A DNA stretch of 64,000 bases, taken from positions 186,001 through 250,000 of the forward strand of contig CANTFL010000851.1 in assembly GCA_947650285.1 (NCBI GenBank). The letters run 5' to 3'. Numbering within the stretch: the first letter of the stretch is position 1; each line of letters opens with the position of its first letter. Both the position numbers and the translations under genes were made by a program. Below, in pieces: positions 50,991 to 63,561 of the stretch. The DNA comes from Hyaloperonospora brassicae (taxonomy: Eukaryota; Oomycota; Peronosporomycetes; Peronosporales; Peronosporaceae). The notes below the pieces were generated by a model. It saw only the letters and a list, made by a program, of their open reading frames with translations. It had not been told where the DNA came from and did not search any database.

Positions 50991-52934
50991 TTAATTAATT
51001 CTAGCAGTGTTTATTGAATCGGGCAACTTGCACATTCTCGTAGGCGCCATAATTCTGCATTGTCTGCAACTTGTCGAGTTGCCGATGTTCACACAGCCAA
51101 AAAGCTGGCTGAAGCCAATATCGACTATTGCATAGTGTAGCGTATATATACAGCTTTTATTGCGAGTATATTATGCGATAGTGAATGAAGAGTGCGCGCC
51201 AATAAAGTGCAGATCTGGTAAATGACACGTAATGATCATTCGCGTCTTTCCTGAGTCGTTTTATTAGATATTGAATCTCTCTCTTGCCATTCATTTTTCA
51301 GCATTATTCAATCTGTGGAGCTGATTGCGGTTATTGTATGTGCGTCGGGTCACTGTCGTAGACAATCCTGGGCAATAATCCCTGCTCTTTACTGAAACTT
51401 GGCATTCTATTATCCTTTCTCGTTCTTCTATAACGAACGAAAGATTATATCGCCATCTCCGTACAGTTGTGCGAGCACTTGTGTTATTTCGCCGCTAAGC
51501 CACAAAAAAGTCGAAAGACTTACGTTGGGGCATACACAGGACAGCCGGTGACCGCTTTAATGTTTTATGGAATGATACTTTGTGTACGCCGTACCTACCG
51601 AAATAAACTCATAGCAGTATAATGCAGCTGCGAATACACTTTGTTGAGATATATTACAATCTACATTTGCGCATTACCAAAATGGTTTTTCGAGTGTAAA
51701 GTTAATTTACTTCCTCATTCGTCTTACTATCCATAGCCGGGCTACAAATCAAAACATCGTCAAATCAGCTCGTTATGAAATCTTGCACTACAAGTGTTTT
51801 ACATGTCATTTCACGCGTAAGAATTTTAAGAATCCATTTACCAAGTTCAGAATCGAAAAGCAAAATGTATCAGGAATACCAATCCGGAAATCGGGATGAC
51901 GTCCTTTCTCGGTATCTGCTTCTGAGCCGGTATTGTTGTATCGCTTAATTTGTTGATAGTGAGCACTATCCCCCATCTTATTGCCCTGTTGGACGGAGAC
52001 ATGTACAAAGATAAACTCTCTTACATGAACCGCTGATACTCAAACCTTATGATTTGGCGATCGCAACGACTCGTTCACGACGCAGTAGCTACTGATTTAT
52101 GATACAAATTTCGTACGGTTTCGGTTCGATTTTTTACAGAGTACCTGTATACATAGTAAACTTGCTCCTCAAATATTGTATGGAATACATACATTTATAT
52201 GGCTAAATATATACATGAAGATATTCCTTCGACTACTCCCAGAATTAATATATGTATTAATATTCCGATTCTATTATTCGGGGACACTTTCGTCCATCGA
52301 TGAGCGGCTAAGAACCTGCTTGTTCTCGGCAAGTACCGCTGCCGATCAAGTATCGGTCACGTATCTTTCTCTGCAACGAGGATCCATGCTGTAATGACTT
52401 TTTCAGTACGCAGATATCTCAAGAATATTCTCGGTTCTTAACAATAACTTCAGAGGCTTTTCAGATCGATTATATAACCGCCAGGTAATCATGTATTAAT
52501 ATACGCATATAATGCCTAAATTTTGTCGTGTAAACTCTAGTTCTCAGATACATGAGAAACGATTTTCTCAGTGCAATTACTTGAGCTACTATTATTACGC
52601 ACATAAGGCTTTTCGATCAGCGTCTCTTTAATGTGGTACTCTTGAAGAGCCAAGTCCTCTACGATCTACTCTTCAGTCGACCAAAACTCTATATTGCCGC
52701 TTCTGGAAATATTATAATCCTTTTGAGTGCATCCGCTAGGCATCCATGCCACGCACCAATCAACTTGTTCGAGCATCGGGCCTTCTTCGCTACCTGTGTT
52801 GTAACACAGTTGCCGACAGTTTGCTTCACAGTATGTGGGCAACTTACTGATATCCTGTATAGTCGTACCAACGATTGAACATCAATTAAGGCCATCGCAA
52901 TCACTTGTATAACATTACATGTCTGTACAAGATA
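50991..52934. other. AT-rich DNA, no supported gene
   Basis: Base composition changes sharply from the gene island. No domain or repeat boundary was recognised. Confidence 0.5.
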
Positions 52935-53880
52935 TCAGAAGTTCTTCAAATGGCCAACTGATTGTGAAGTGTCAGACATCTTTGCGTATAAATGATCCCA
53001 TCTGATCCATGATTTGTACCTCGTGATCCATGGTATTCCCAAAGACAATATCAATTTGCCATCTAGCATCAGAATAATAAAGTTATCACCATACTGTCCG
53101 TCTTCTAGCGCGTAGGAATGTAGCTCTGCATGTTTCGATGTTACGGATGCGCCCGTTGAAAGACACAACGACATTCTTATCGTAGGGGTCTCGCGCTCGC
53201 CAGTCTTAAGCCCACCACCCTCCAGTGACTGGCTTCAAGCAAAGTTTGTGTCGCCTTATAGTCGACCATGTTTCGAAGTGGCATGTCATGTATCACTTCA
53301 ATGTTTCGTGATGACAAAGATTACATACTTACAAGGGGCAGTAACTACATCGAATATGTGTTATAAGCACCTTTCGTCAAGACGCCTGGATCAATTATCT
53401 TGACATCGCTGGATCTGCAACGCATTTCACCGCCTCTACCGATTCCAGCCGTGTTCGGACGATCTACTGCGCTGTTGCGACTTCGTATCAACAAAGGACC
53501 CGCTTCGTAGGCCATTCTTGGACAACTGGAGGTATTTTTGTACTGTTGTGAGTGTACAATTTGATAGCGATAAAAACATAAATGTATTGCCCTCTTTCCG
53601 ACATCTAGCGCATTTCTTCATATTTTAGTTTCCTCGATCGCGTTTATATTTGCTGAATACGAAAGAGGCGTCTACCAAAATCTAGACCTTCAGCCTCATG
53701 TCGTATCGGGCGACAATGAGAACCCAACTTGAGTCTGATTTAGGATAATGTCTATCTTCAATTACTGATATCGCTTTTTCTAGCGCATTAAGCTCCAGAA
53801 GTGTAAAAAGGGTCATGACGGGACCACATTCAATACGCTGCATAAACAGCGTGATAAACATGTTTTAATATGTAACATTG
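52935..53880 (-). pseudogene. Gypsy gag-protease relic
   Basis: Minus-strand frames align with element 1. FITLFMQRIECGPVMTLF matches gag VFMQGLAEGPVRSHLF. KCARCRKEGNT is a decayed zinc knuckle (last ligands lost). Then CLSTGASVTSKHAEL, YGDNFIILMLDGKLILSLGIPWITRYKSWIRWDH matches protease DDFIVLDLDDKFDVILGLPWLRKYEPRVSWQH. Frame changes and stops throughout. It is a fragment of an older member of the element 1 lineage. Confidence 0.75.
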
Positions 53881-56120
53881 GGCGTGATACATCTCGCAAG
53901 GTGTCAATATGATGACCGAAGGCGCCCACTCGGTACATTCTCTTCCCGGGTAATAGTAGCTCATAACTAGCCTCAAATACTATCCTTGACGACTTATAGG
54001 TCTGTCTGAGTCGAAACTTATATACCCCTTACAACCCGATGATATCTGGGTCGTGCAGCTTGAAGGCCAAGGCCCAAGGTTTATTATTTCAGTCAAGAAC
54101 ATTTTAGTTTGCGAACAGGATAATCATTTCCTCTTCGGTAATTACAAAGATATCTTATGAGGACGTCAAATTATTGAAATAATAATATTTATAAAAACAT
54201 ATGTTTCATCCGTCCTCTCTCATACTTGGAAATATCTGTCCTCGAGTTTTTATGCCGACACGAGCGCGTCGACCCGCTGAAAGTAGACTGTGCCTGCTCC
54301 TTCCTCAACATTTCGAACTTATGTGCACCCCGTTATCTCGATAGCTCTGGTTAGTAAAAAAAACTTGCTGGTGAAGCAAGGTCGTCTTGGCTCGCGACAT
54401 TGAAATTTGGTGTTTAGTATATGGCGATTGCTGTATGTTGCTCGTCTTCTTACGTAGTGAGCTACACGGCGTTGACAATATTTCCGCCAACTAAGGAGCT
54501 CATACAATAGACTGGAGGCTAGTTCTATGTCTGTCAAGTGTTCATACACTATGCGCGTGGAGTGAAAGCCATTTCTTCTTTATTCGACGCTCAATGTAGA
54601 ATGAATACGTCCACGTCGTCACAAACCTCGGAAATTTGCCAGGTGTAACTGGGCACCCTGCACTTGAACTGACACATTAAATGCTACTGATACTGGTATA
54701 ACGTAGGCATCTGCCTCGAACATTACGTATACAAATGTGCGTGTGCAAAGGAACACTTGATCATATGAGCAAATACGTTGTAAAGTAGAAAAGTAGAAGT
54801 AATTTTATATCTAAATTTGGTTTTTGATGTAAATCCTTTTAATCTCACTTAATCTAAACTGTAAGCTACTCGCTTCACAATGATTGTGCGCGTCTAGCAG
54901 CGTTTGAAACGAAGATAATTGATTTATAGTTCTAGATCAACCAGTTTGTGGGGAAGTGCCAAGTTTCAAAGGTAACTTTGACTCAATATTTTCTTAATTA
55001 GTTAGCTATACTTAAAAATTATCAATCAAGATGATCTTGATATTTCAAATTTGGTGGCAATGACATGTTACGGCGTCACCCCATTACACCAGCTCTACAA
55101 CTCTACATCTTATAAGCTGCAATTTAATGAAAAATGTTGTTGTATAAGAAAACTGAAAAAAGTAAGCGATTTCGTCACCTAGGTGCTGCCGCGTTTCTGC
55201 CATAGGAAGCTCAATCTAGAACAGAACGCATTATAAAGTGCAGTGGTCGGCTATGGCTCGCCAACCGATGCTTGCGAATCCACCTTGACAATGTATTCAG
55301 TTAGTTTTTACATTGAACTCAATCGACGATAGCGTCGTGTTTCGTTTATTTATATGTTCGTACCGGTCATCACAGCTGCAAGATGAGATGAAATGCCAAA
55401 CATCAGCGGCAATGGTAATTCTTACAAATATTAGACAATGGTTGCTTGTTTGTCCCGATTGTAACGAATCAGTATACATGAGACCGTCTTGACGGTTGGA
55501 ACATGGATGAAAAAGATTCGGTATTTCGCATACTATAGTGCGAACATATCGCGGCAATTGATCTTAGGCCTTCCCGATGCAAAATTTCACACCAGATCAT
55601 GTCATTACTGCTTTATAATGAGACATGGAAAAAGGAGAATGAGTGTTCTCGAAATGAGAGATGTTTTGGCTGATTTAGATAAGTTTGTTATAAGTCACAG
55701 GTATTTTCTTCGTGACTCTTAAACATGGATTTCGCCGCGAGGTCAAATAATTTGCCATAAACGGGAGCCTTTGGGTTTTTCCATGCAAATTTGCCTCAGA
55801 TCTTTGCATACACAATTACCTAACACTTTAGCTTTCGTAACTTTTGCTATAATAATGCTCCAATCATAAATATTCGTTAGTGATTGGTGAATACAAATTG
55901 AATTTGCATTCGATGTCATTTTACATATATTACGTGGTTGCCTTCTTTTGTAGCGTTTCGAGATCTCTCTTGGTTGATGCATCATGCATTACGCATACGC
56001 TTCTACTAAACAATGCGCAGTGGCCACTGACTTCGCTTTATGAAACGTCTGTTTCGATTGTCTCCCACCGACCGGACTAACCGTATGCTATAATAATCGG
56101 TGGAACGCGGGATGAACTAC
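53881..56120. other. AT-rich decayed DNA, no supported gene
   Basis: Short frames only. It may contain the rest of the neighbouring Gypsy relic, but nothing aligns by eye. Confidence 0.5.
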
Positions 56121-56571
56121 TGTAGCGAAGGAACACAGCTCATTAAACCAGAGAAAGACTTAACGATCTGCGAGCAACTTTGGTTCAAAGACGCCAACTT
56201 GGAGAGTCAACAAGATCAGAGAGCTTACGGTCCCTGTTCCAGGGCACCAAATGATTCAGAGAATCATAGCACAGAGGGATCTAAGAATAGCTGCTTTAAC
56301 AAGGCGTATGCTAGACTCTTAACGATCTCAAGACACGTGTCTTTGAGATATCAAAAGGGGAACTGAACTTTATATTTTATTTTACCGAAAGAACACCTAA
56401 GACGAGCGTACTTACTCTAGACACTAATGTTCTGATCAACACCTTCTAAAAGATCACTTTATTCGGTGGCTGACACACGTCATCCTCCAACAACAGATAT
56501 AATGTTCTAATATCGTTTTTATGGGAATCCATGTCTTGTGTAAACCACACACGTTGTGTAACCCCGTTACA
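56121..56571 (-). repeat. 3' LTR of element 2
   Basis: On the minus strand it begins TGTAACGGGGTTACAC at 56,571 and ends CTACA at 56,121. The section 56,121-56,482 is clearly related to 63,193-63,561 (long shared stretches such as GGTTCAAAGACGCCAACTT). Confidence 0.75.
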
Positions 56572-56587
56572 CTCTCCCCCACCATAC
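56572..56587 (-). other. polypurine tract of element 2
   Basis: GTATGGTGGGGGAGAG on the minus strand directly precedes the LTR start at 56,571. Confidence 0.55.
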
Positions 56588-56869
56588 CGACGCTACCTCG
56601 AAACCTCAATCGAATTTTTTTCTCGAAGAGGATGGTGTGTGCGCTTAACCGCACGGTTGTTGAAGCATTCGATTAAGGCATTGCCACCTCACGAGTAACG
56701 GACTCTTTCGTCTTATCTAGACCTCAAGGAGAAGTTGAACTATGGTATCGATACCAATGTCCACCACCAAGAAGGGACACTGTCCAACCCATCTGTGGTT
56801 GATGCAAAGCCTCTTACAGCATCAAAATTCTTCGCCAAACGTGGCGAAGGTAACGCACCCCCGACGTAT

Positions 56870-57450
56870 CATTAAACACTCAACGTAGGCGATGCAATCA
56901 TCACCAATCCGCTCGATAAACAACAGCAATACATATCAAACAAGAAGGGGTTGCTCGGCTCCAAACGCAGCTTGCTGCAACCCTTGAGAGTCGACGTGGC
57001 TATGTTGTCACTCCACTTAATTTGGAAGAACGTATACGCCAAACGGCAGGCCGTTCGTTGGCAACGTGGGCCATTAGCACTGAACCCACATCCTTTGAAG
57101 GGCTTGCAAGTCGACAGGAACTTTGCGAGAAGTACCTGGAGCCTTATTTGACGACTCAAAGTCAATGTAAGCTGCGACTTGACACTCAAGCACGGGGTGC
57201 AACGATTCCGCAGATCAAGGGTGTACCCATCCTCCTATTCGCAGGCGAATCACAGGAGGAAGATGACAATGCGTTTGTTTGCTGATTGCATCACAAACGA
57301 CACCTCAGCAGCGTGGTAGCTTTACGAGCAAGTGCCGACGTGGCAGAGGTTTGTCTAGAACGACTGCTTCGGTATGACTACGTCAAGCTTAATCCAGAGG
57401 CCAATTGCGAACTCGCACCCGCCATGCTCCGGCTTTGCCGGCAGTTGTGA
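56870..57450 (+). other. open antisense stretch in the 3' region of element 2
   Basis: On the plus strand, opposite to element 2 and between its chromodomain and 3' LTR, one frame reads VARLQTQLAATLESRRGYV, then LEERIRQTAGRSLATWAIST, ELCEKYLEPYLTT and ESQEEDDNAFVC, with few stops. After a stop it continues LERLLRYDYVKLNPEANC. It looks coding-like and is placed like the antisense ORF of element 1, but the two do not visibly align. It could be a decayed antisense gene or chance. Confidence 0.3.
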
Positions 57451-57492
57451 GCGCCGTTCAAGCGATGACCAACAACCCACATGCTTCCACCA

Positions 57493-57789
57493 CTATCGGT
57501 GCGAAGCGTTCTTGTCGCATGGAGACCCTTGTTGCGATGTTAAAAACACCAAAGACATATGGGCAATCCTGCCGAAAGGGTATCTCAGACTCCATGAGTT
57601 TTCCGACTCCGGGTATCCTTGCCACTTTACCAGATACTCCAACTGACCCTGACAACGACGTCGTATCAGGCGTTTCTCCACATAAATCTGGCAATTTTCT
57701 TGCTCATCAATCATCCTCGATGGTGGTCGATAAACCGAGGGATGAGCTTGAAAAGCTGCGTCAAGAAGTAAGCTGTCCCCGCGAGACAT
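57493..57789 (-). pseudogene. chromodomain of element 2
   Basis: IYVEKRLIRRRCQGQLEYLVKWQGYPESENSWSL is a chromodomain. The usual WEP end is WSL here, and the frame is disconnected from integrase by stops. Confidence 0.85.
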
Positions 57790-58085
57790 TGGGGGTAAAA
57801 CCCGGAGTGCGCTCGACGCGACGCCAGCTCGTCTTCAGACGGTGGAGTTGGGTAAAACCCGGATGGAGGCTCAGCTTGACATGTTGATTCGGCTCCAGCA
57901 GCCGCGGGCAATGCCAAATGTTGCGGGGCAAGCGCCTCCAAATTCACGTGGGACGAATCCCGATATGGCTTAAGTAAGCCAACGTAGAACACAGGGTGTG
58001 TGCGCAGTTCTCGCGGAAGGTTGAGTGCGTACGCAATTCTCTTCTTAGCGACGACCGTGAATGGTCCAATGAAGCGCGGACGCAA
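57711..58085 (-). pseudogene. integrase GPF domain of element 2
   Basis: LRPRFIGPFTVVAKKRIAYALNLP then THPVFYVGLLKPY is the GPY/F module, followed by a linker toward the chromodomain. Confidence 0.85.
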
Positions 58086-58144
58086 CTTTGTCCTAACGAC
58101 AGCAGACGCTACATCTGTAGGTGATTTTTAGCACTGAATAGAAC

Positions 58145-58990
58145 TTAGTCTTCGACCTTATAACGTATAATACATCCTCTGTCGTTTGCATCAGCTTTCC
58201 CTTTTTGTTTATCTTTGCTATCAGCCAGTGCGTCACGCACATGTCGTGAGACATTCAATCGTGTTGCGAGAAACTCGCTTGTCCGTATTTGACCAGTAGC
58301 AGGACTGAAATTAGCAAGCAGATCGGCAACTCCTCCCCCACCAAGCCCTGACCTTGCAGTGGTAGCGTTAATGAACCGCGAGGGTGTGTGAGGCCATTCA
58401 CGTAGAGCGGTATGTAGCCGGTGGAGGCACGCACGGCGTTGTTTAACGCAAACATAACGACACAAAGCATCGAACTCCAACGTTTTACAGTTTCGGCGCA
58501 AACACCACGCAAGACGTCACCGATAATTAGATTCACGCGCTCGATGTGACCATCATTTTACAGATGGCTCGCTGTGGACATGTTCAATCTTGTGCCAAGC
58601 ACCTTGAAGATGGACTTATAAAGCTTCCCAGTGAAACGAGTATCTCTATCCGAGACAATTACAAATGCAAACCGTGTTGTCGAAACACTCGATTGGTAAA
58701 CAGCAAAGCTATAACTTCACCATCGATAGAGTCCGGCACCACCGCTATATGAGCCATCTTGATCAAACGGTCAACAAAGATTACAATATTCGTATTGCCA
58801 CACGAACACTTCAGCAAACCGAATAAGAAGCTCATGCTGATGGACTCTTAACACCGTTTGGGTACAGGTATACTAGCTATCGGCGCTGCCGCGTAAGCTG
58901 AGGGTTTCACCCGTTGACAAGTTTTACACGCACGCACATAAGTGCTGAACTATCGATAGTGTTTGGGACGCCAATAGCGTTGACTAACTG
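58145..58990 (-). pseudogene. integrase core relic of element 2
   Basis: Pieces in several frames: VSDRDTRFTGKLYKSIFKVLGTRLNMSTASH, then HIERVNLIIGDVLRG and FALNNAVRASTGYIPLYVNGLTHPRG. These align with the integrase core of element 1 (SDRDPRF, TERANRVLEE, FAINNSVHASTQHTPFYVNGLRHPR). The catalytic pattern is damaged. Confidence 0.8.
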
Positions 58991-59023
58991 AGCCGTAGGT
59001 CCTCTCACGACCGAGATGACCAA

Positions 59024-59416
59024 TCAACACAGTATCATGTGCATCATATAAATTTCGATATTTTCACTCCTCTTAATGAGAAACAACGATACTAGGAGTA
59101 TCCTCAGCATCCGTGCTATAGCACAACAGGCCTTGATCGATGGAACATCAATGTAGCCTCGCACTTGATCGTTCTGACATTTTTTGTCTGACTCCTTGAA
59201 CTCGTCGCTCCCAAGAGCATGTAGCAGAGCTACACATTGTTCATCGTTGGAATATGCCATACGGATGAGATCAGTGTCTGACGACGATAGAGTCATCACA
59301 CGAGCAAGCTCATAGTCAGGCCTGCGTGACAACGCATCAGCCAAAGCATTCTTCTTGCCCGGCTTACACTTCACCTCGAAGTTATACTCGGCAAAGAAGG
59401 AAAACCAGCGAGGCAT
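59024..59416 (-). pseudogene. RNase H C-terminal relic of element 2
   Basis: PRWFSFFAEYNFEVKCKPGKKNALADALSRRPDYE matches the end of the RNase H region of element 1 (ARWLSFFAEYNFSVEYKPGRLNVVADALSRRPDFE). Confidence 0.9.
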
Positions 59417-59974
59417 TCTCTGATAGAGGTGAGGCGACTGGGAGCAGTGCGTAGTGACGCATGATCTGAATCGATCACAAATGGCTTAGAGCCAAACAGA
59501 TGGACTCTGAATGTGACGATAGCGTACTCTATTTACAAGTAGCTCTTTGTCATGAGCTGGATAGTCATCTTTAGCAGATTTGATCTATCGAGACTCAAAC
59601 GCAATGACGCGTTTCCTTCCATCCAAGTCTTTCTGTAACAGAGCACTGCCTATGTCAAAGTCAGATGCGTCACAGACGACACTGAAAGTTCGATCAGGAT
59701 CGGTCAAAGTCAAGATTAGTGCATGAAGTAGACTTTAATTTACTACTCGAAAAGCATCATACTCGGTGCTAGTCCAGCACCACTCCACATCCTTTTTAAG
59801 GAGATTGGATAGTGCCCGAGCCATATCTGCGTAATTTGCACAATACTTGTGTAATCAATTGACAAGGCTAAGCCATTTACGCAAGCCGTTTTAATTCTTT
59901 GGAACCAGCCAATCAACTATGGCTTTCACCTTAGCGGGATCCGCTCTAAGACCCCACCTTCCGATAAAAGCACC

Positions 59975-60508
59975 CTAAAAGGTAATCCCTTCTGCACCAA
60001 AGATGCATTTAGATGCGTTGGCATACAACTTATTCGTGCGCATGCACTCGAGCACCTCTCGTAAATGGTCAATGTGATTGTTCACATCCGACCGACCGTC
60101 CATAGCACGATTTTGGACAAAGATGCCATCAAAGTATGTTTGTGCGCAGCTTCGGTGAGGCCTAAACAACTGCGTCACCAGACGATTAAATGTAGCCGGG
60201 GTATTTGATAACCCTTGTGGCATAACAAGCCAATACCAGAGCATACCGCTCGGAGTGCTGGCCGCTGTCAGCGGAATATCGCTCTCCCGCTTGAGCAATT
60301 GGTGATAACCATTGACGAAGTCGAGCGCACTGTACATGATGCATCTCAACCTATTGTTCTGAAAACCATCCTTTCTCGTTGTTGGCGTCTGAACCGAAAT
60401 GGTGACAGCATAAAACTTATTGTAAGCATGAACAATGCGCCACTTTACATTAGGCTTCTTGACATAGAATGTCGGTGTGGAATGTGGAGATCTACTCTCA
60501 CGTATCAT
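59975..60508 (-). pseudogene. reverse transcriptase of element 2, inactive
   Basis: HSTPTFYVKKPNVKWRIVHAYNKF, FVNGYHQLLKRESDIPLTAAS, WLVMPQGLSNTPATFNRL, then QTYFDGIFVQNRAMDG. The catalytic YxDD is YFDG here, so the second active-site aspartate is lost. Confidence 0.92.
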
Positions 60509-61556
60509 TCCTGCCGCGTGCTTTGCACGAAAGAAGTCGTTAATGGCTTCACAATGTTTCTTAAGTATAGTCCACTGCCACGCAGTATTTAGTTTTAGAA
60601 ACTAAGTCAATTTCATGAATTACACCTCTATCGGGAGGTAAGACTGACGGTGAATGTCACACATCACGTCCTAAAACTCATTCACCAAAGGAAAGTACGG
60701 ATCCATAGGATCCTTAAGGATCGCAGATCCACTACGCGGAACAAGTGACGCTCTTGTGTCCTTGAGGACAGACTATTCCAACAACGAGGATGAGTTCAAC
60801 TCAACATCAGGTCGAATGAGCACTAACTCGTACAACTCTCCTGCCTCCAGAGCGTGGCTAAATTCGTCATCAGAAACCTCGTCTAGATGAAATAGAGCAT
60901 CCAAAAATTTAAGAGTATCGAGACTAATATTGCCATCAATCTGGCCAGTAAACCCATTAATAAGTGTATAGTGTGTATTGTTACTACTTTCACTTCGTGA
61001 CATCCTGGACTTTTGGCGCTTAACAGTTTCCACTTAACGCCGGAAACTTCTCTTTAAGGATACCTTACGCCTCTTAGAGATCGGTACAATAGGACCCATG
61101 TGGTTGCTTTTTATCTTAGCACGCTCTATATGAGAGCTCATGTCTTGAACGACATCTGGTGAAAAGTCACGTAAATCGGACACTTCACCCAGGGGATTTA
61201 AACGTACAACTTCACGTTCATTATGTGGGCCTAGCCCTAAATGCTTCGAGTTTTTGCCAACCAAGTCAGTAACGACGTTCAGGGAGATCCCGTCGCGGCC
61301 GCCCTCACTCGGTATATTTTTACGTGCCATCCCCACTCGCATTAGAGCAATCACATTCTTGATGACTCGACCCTAGTCCAACCATGCCTTCAGCATGCAG
61401 TAACTCACTATCACAACTAGTATCACTCAACAGAGTACGAATCGCTTCACATACGATGAAAGAGCTCCGCTCAATATTCATGTCATTGACATTGGAGTTA
61501 ATTAAATCGGACATACCAATGTCCAGCACGTTGACATCCTGTTACAATGACTCACG

Positions 61557-61766
61557 CTAATAGTACTTTTGTTGACTAGCGGATGTGGGTTCATGACTCT
61601 CCGAAACTTCTCTAGGAACAGTGTGCGTCGCACCTAAGGTCTTCGACCTCCAATCAATCCATGGATCATGGAGTTTAAGTCGGGACATACCTAGGATGAG
61701 ATCATATATCGAATCCAGATCGATGGCGAGGCAGCGTCCAATGCTGTCAAAGTCCGAAAATTTCAC
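61557..61766 (-). pseudogene. aspartic protease relic of element 2
   Basis: IDLDSIYDLILGMSRLKLHDPWIDWRSKTLG matches the second protease block of element 1 (FDVILGLPWLRKYEPRVSWQHRS). The active-site DSG/DTG block was not found. Confidence 0.75.
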
Positions 61767-62136
61767 ACTTCAGTTCGTCGGAGCTTCAGAAATAGTGACG
61801 CGACTACCAGCCGCTGAACAAACGGTGATTGAGTCGCCCGCATTCACTTTCAGCGCTACAGTGTATCGATGACTTTTCTCAAGGTAACGACGTTGAACAT
61901 AATTTTATGATGCTCCTGATCTATATAAACCGATCAATGCTCCTCAGATCCCTTCACTGTAGCCTCGACGACCAAAATCCAGGCTTCTTTCTACCCTGTG
62001 TGCTGACGGGTAAAGAGATCTTTGAGGATAAGCCCATTTTACTCTACCTTGTAGATAATTGACAGACCCTAGTTCTACCCCGGTAGAGCGCTCGCGCCAA
62101 CTGTGTGTCGGCGTTTCCCCGTGCCATACCAGATTT

Positions 62137-63134
62137 CTAGTTGGGGCTCGGGTTTTGACTCATCGAAGTATGGCGCTGCTTGTGCAATGGACAGGTAGGA
62201 TGCAAGTGTCTAGTTATTTCGCACGAATGACATCTTCTTACTTCATGTTGTTGCTTCGCAAACTGAAGCTCATCTTCACTTTTGTCCTTAGCATTGATGA
62301 GATCCATCGTTTCATGCTTGCAGTAAGCCGAAGTGTATGTTGAGGTTGCCCTCGCAAAGCTGGGTTGTACCCATTCCAACCAAGTCTGGCCCACTTAAAG
62401 TTGTGCTCAGCATTCTAAGAGATGCTCACAGCCACTTCAAAGGTAAAGAGATGGACCCGAAAGACTTCGGTTCTGGCCACGCCGGTGCGAAGACCTTCCA
62501 TAAATGAAGACAGTCACATACACTGTCTCAGGGAAAGGTTCGGACTGCATAGAAGCCACTACATTTCTCAACTCTATACATAGTCCGTAAACTCATTCTT
62601 ACCCTGACGGGTATATACGAAGCGTGAGCGCAAGCGTTGAGCCTAATTAGGCGGCGATAAAACTCGCAGCAGGTCAAACTTGAGCGAATCTTATGTGGTA
62701 AATGCCAAGTCGACAGACGTGCCGCAAGTCAGAGCCCACTCTCTAGATCTCCCATAGAGCCGAAAGATGGCCAGCGAGATTCACTGATACTCAAGTGAGA
62801 TTAGGAACGATCTCATGGCCATCTCAATCTCACGGATCCAAAGGGTGAGATTTTCTCCCTCCTTCCCGAAGTAATGTGAGACGTCCATTCTAAGGGGACG
62901 AGGCTTAGCCTATTCGTCTGGCATATCCACAAAGCGTTTTGACATAGCCGACGCTTCTTCGATTAAAGCCTGCTCTACAAGGACCATTTCATACTTCATG
63001 AAGGTATCGACACGTGAATTTTACACATCGGGACCTTGTGCAGCTAAGGATTCCACATATTCTGGGCCCACGGCCGCGGTCAGCTTATCAAGCGCGAATT
63101 TTTGGGCACGAGGGAAGGTTGTAGATTGTTCCAT
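62137..63134 (-). pseudogene. gag relic of element 2
   Basis: The frame opens MEQSTTFPRAQKFALDKL near 63,134 and, across stops, includes MDVSHYFGKEGENLTLWIREIEMAM (gag N-terminal style). It ends with an intact-looking zinc knuckle, CHSCEITRHLHPTC (C-x2-C-x4-H-x4-C), at about 62,160-62,215. Confidence 0.8.
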
Positions 63135-63192
63135 ACTCTAATAGGATCAGTCATAAGAACTTAGGCGCAGATTGAATACGAGTGCTACCAAG

Positions 63193-63561
63193 TTTAGCGA
63201 AGCTACACAGCTCCTTAAGTCAGAGAAAGACTTAACGCTTTACGAGCAACTTTGGTTCAAAGACGCCAACTTAGAGAGTCAACAAGATCAGAGAACTTAC
63301 GGTCCCTGTTCCAGGGCACCAAACGATTCAGGGTTCATAGCACAGAGGGATCTAAGACTAGCTGCTTTAACAAGGCGTATGCTAGACTCTTAACGATCTC
63401 AAGACACGTGTCTTTGAGTGATCAAAAGGGTCGCTGAACTTTATATCTTCCTTTATCGAAAAAAAATGTTCCGGGCGAACGAGCTTAATCTAGATCTAGA
63501 CACTAACCTTTTGATCAACACCTCCTGAAAGATCACGTAATTCAATGGATGACACACGTCA
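63193..63561 (-). repeat. 5' LTR of element 2, interrupted
   Basis: Related to 56,121-56,482 along its length, with many substitutions and indels. It is cut at 63,562 by the LTR of element 3; the remainder is presumably beyond the window. Confidence 0.75.

Larger units (their letters stand above)
56121..63561 (-). mobile_element. degenerate Ty3/Gypsy element on the minus strand, element 2
   Basis: The domain order on the minus strand is gag (about 63,134-62,140), protease, RT, RNase H, integrase, chromodomain. It is flanked by diverged direct repeats at 56,121-56,571 and 63,193-63,561, with TGGTAGCAC as primer-binding site next to the right-hand LTR and a G-rich purine tract next to the left-hand LTR. 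Coding sequence is full of stops and frame changes and the RT active site is lost. It belongs to a family related to but distinct from element 1. Its 5' LTR is cut at 63,562 by another LTR. Confidence 0.85.

Noticed and set aside
57405..57887. 160-codon plus-strand ORF
   Set aside because: Lies opposite the element 2 chromodomain and GPF domain and reads as their complement.
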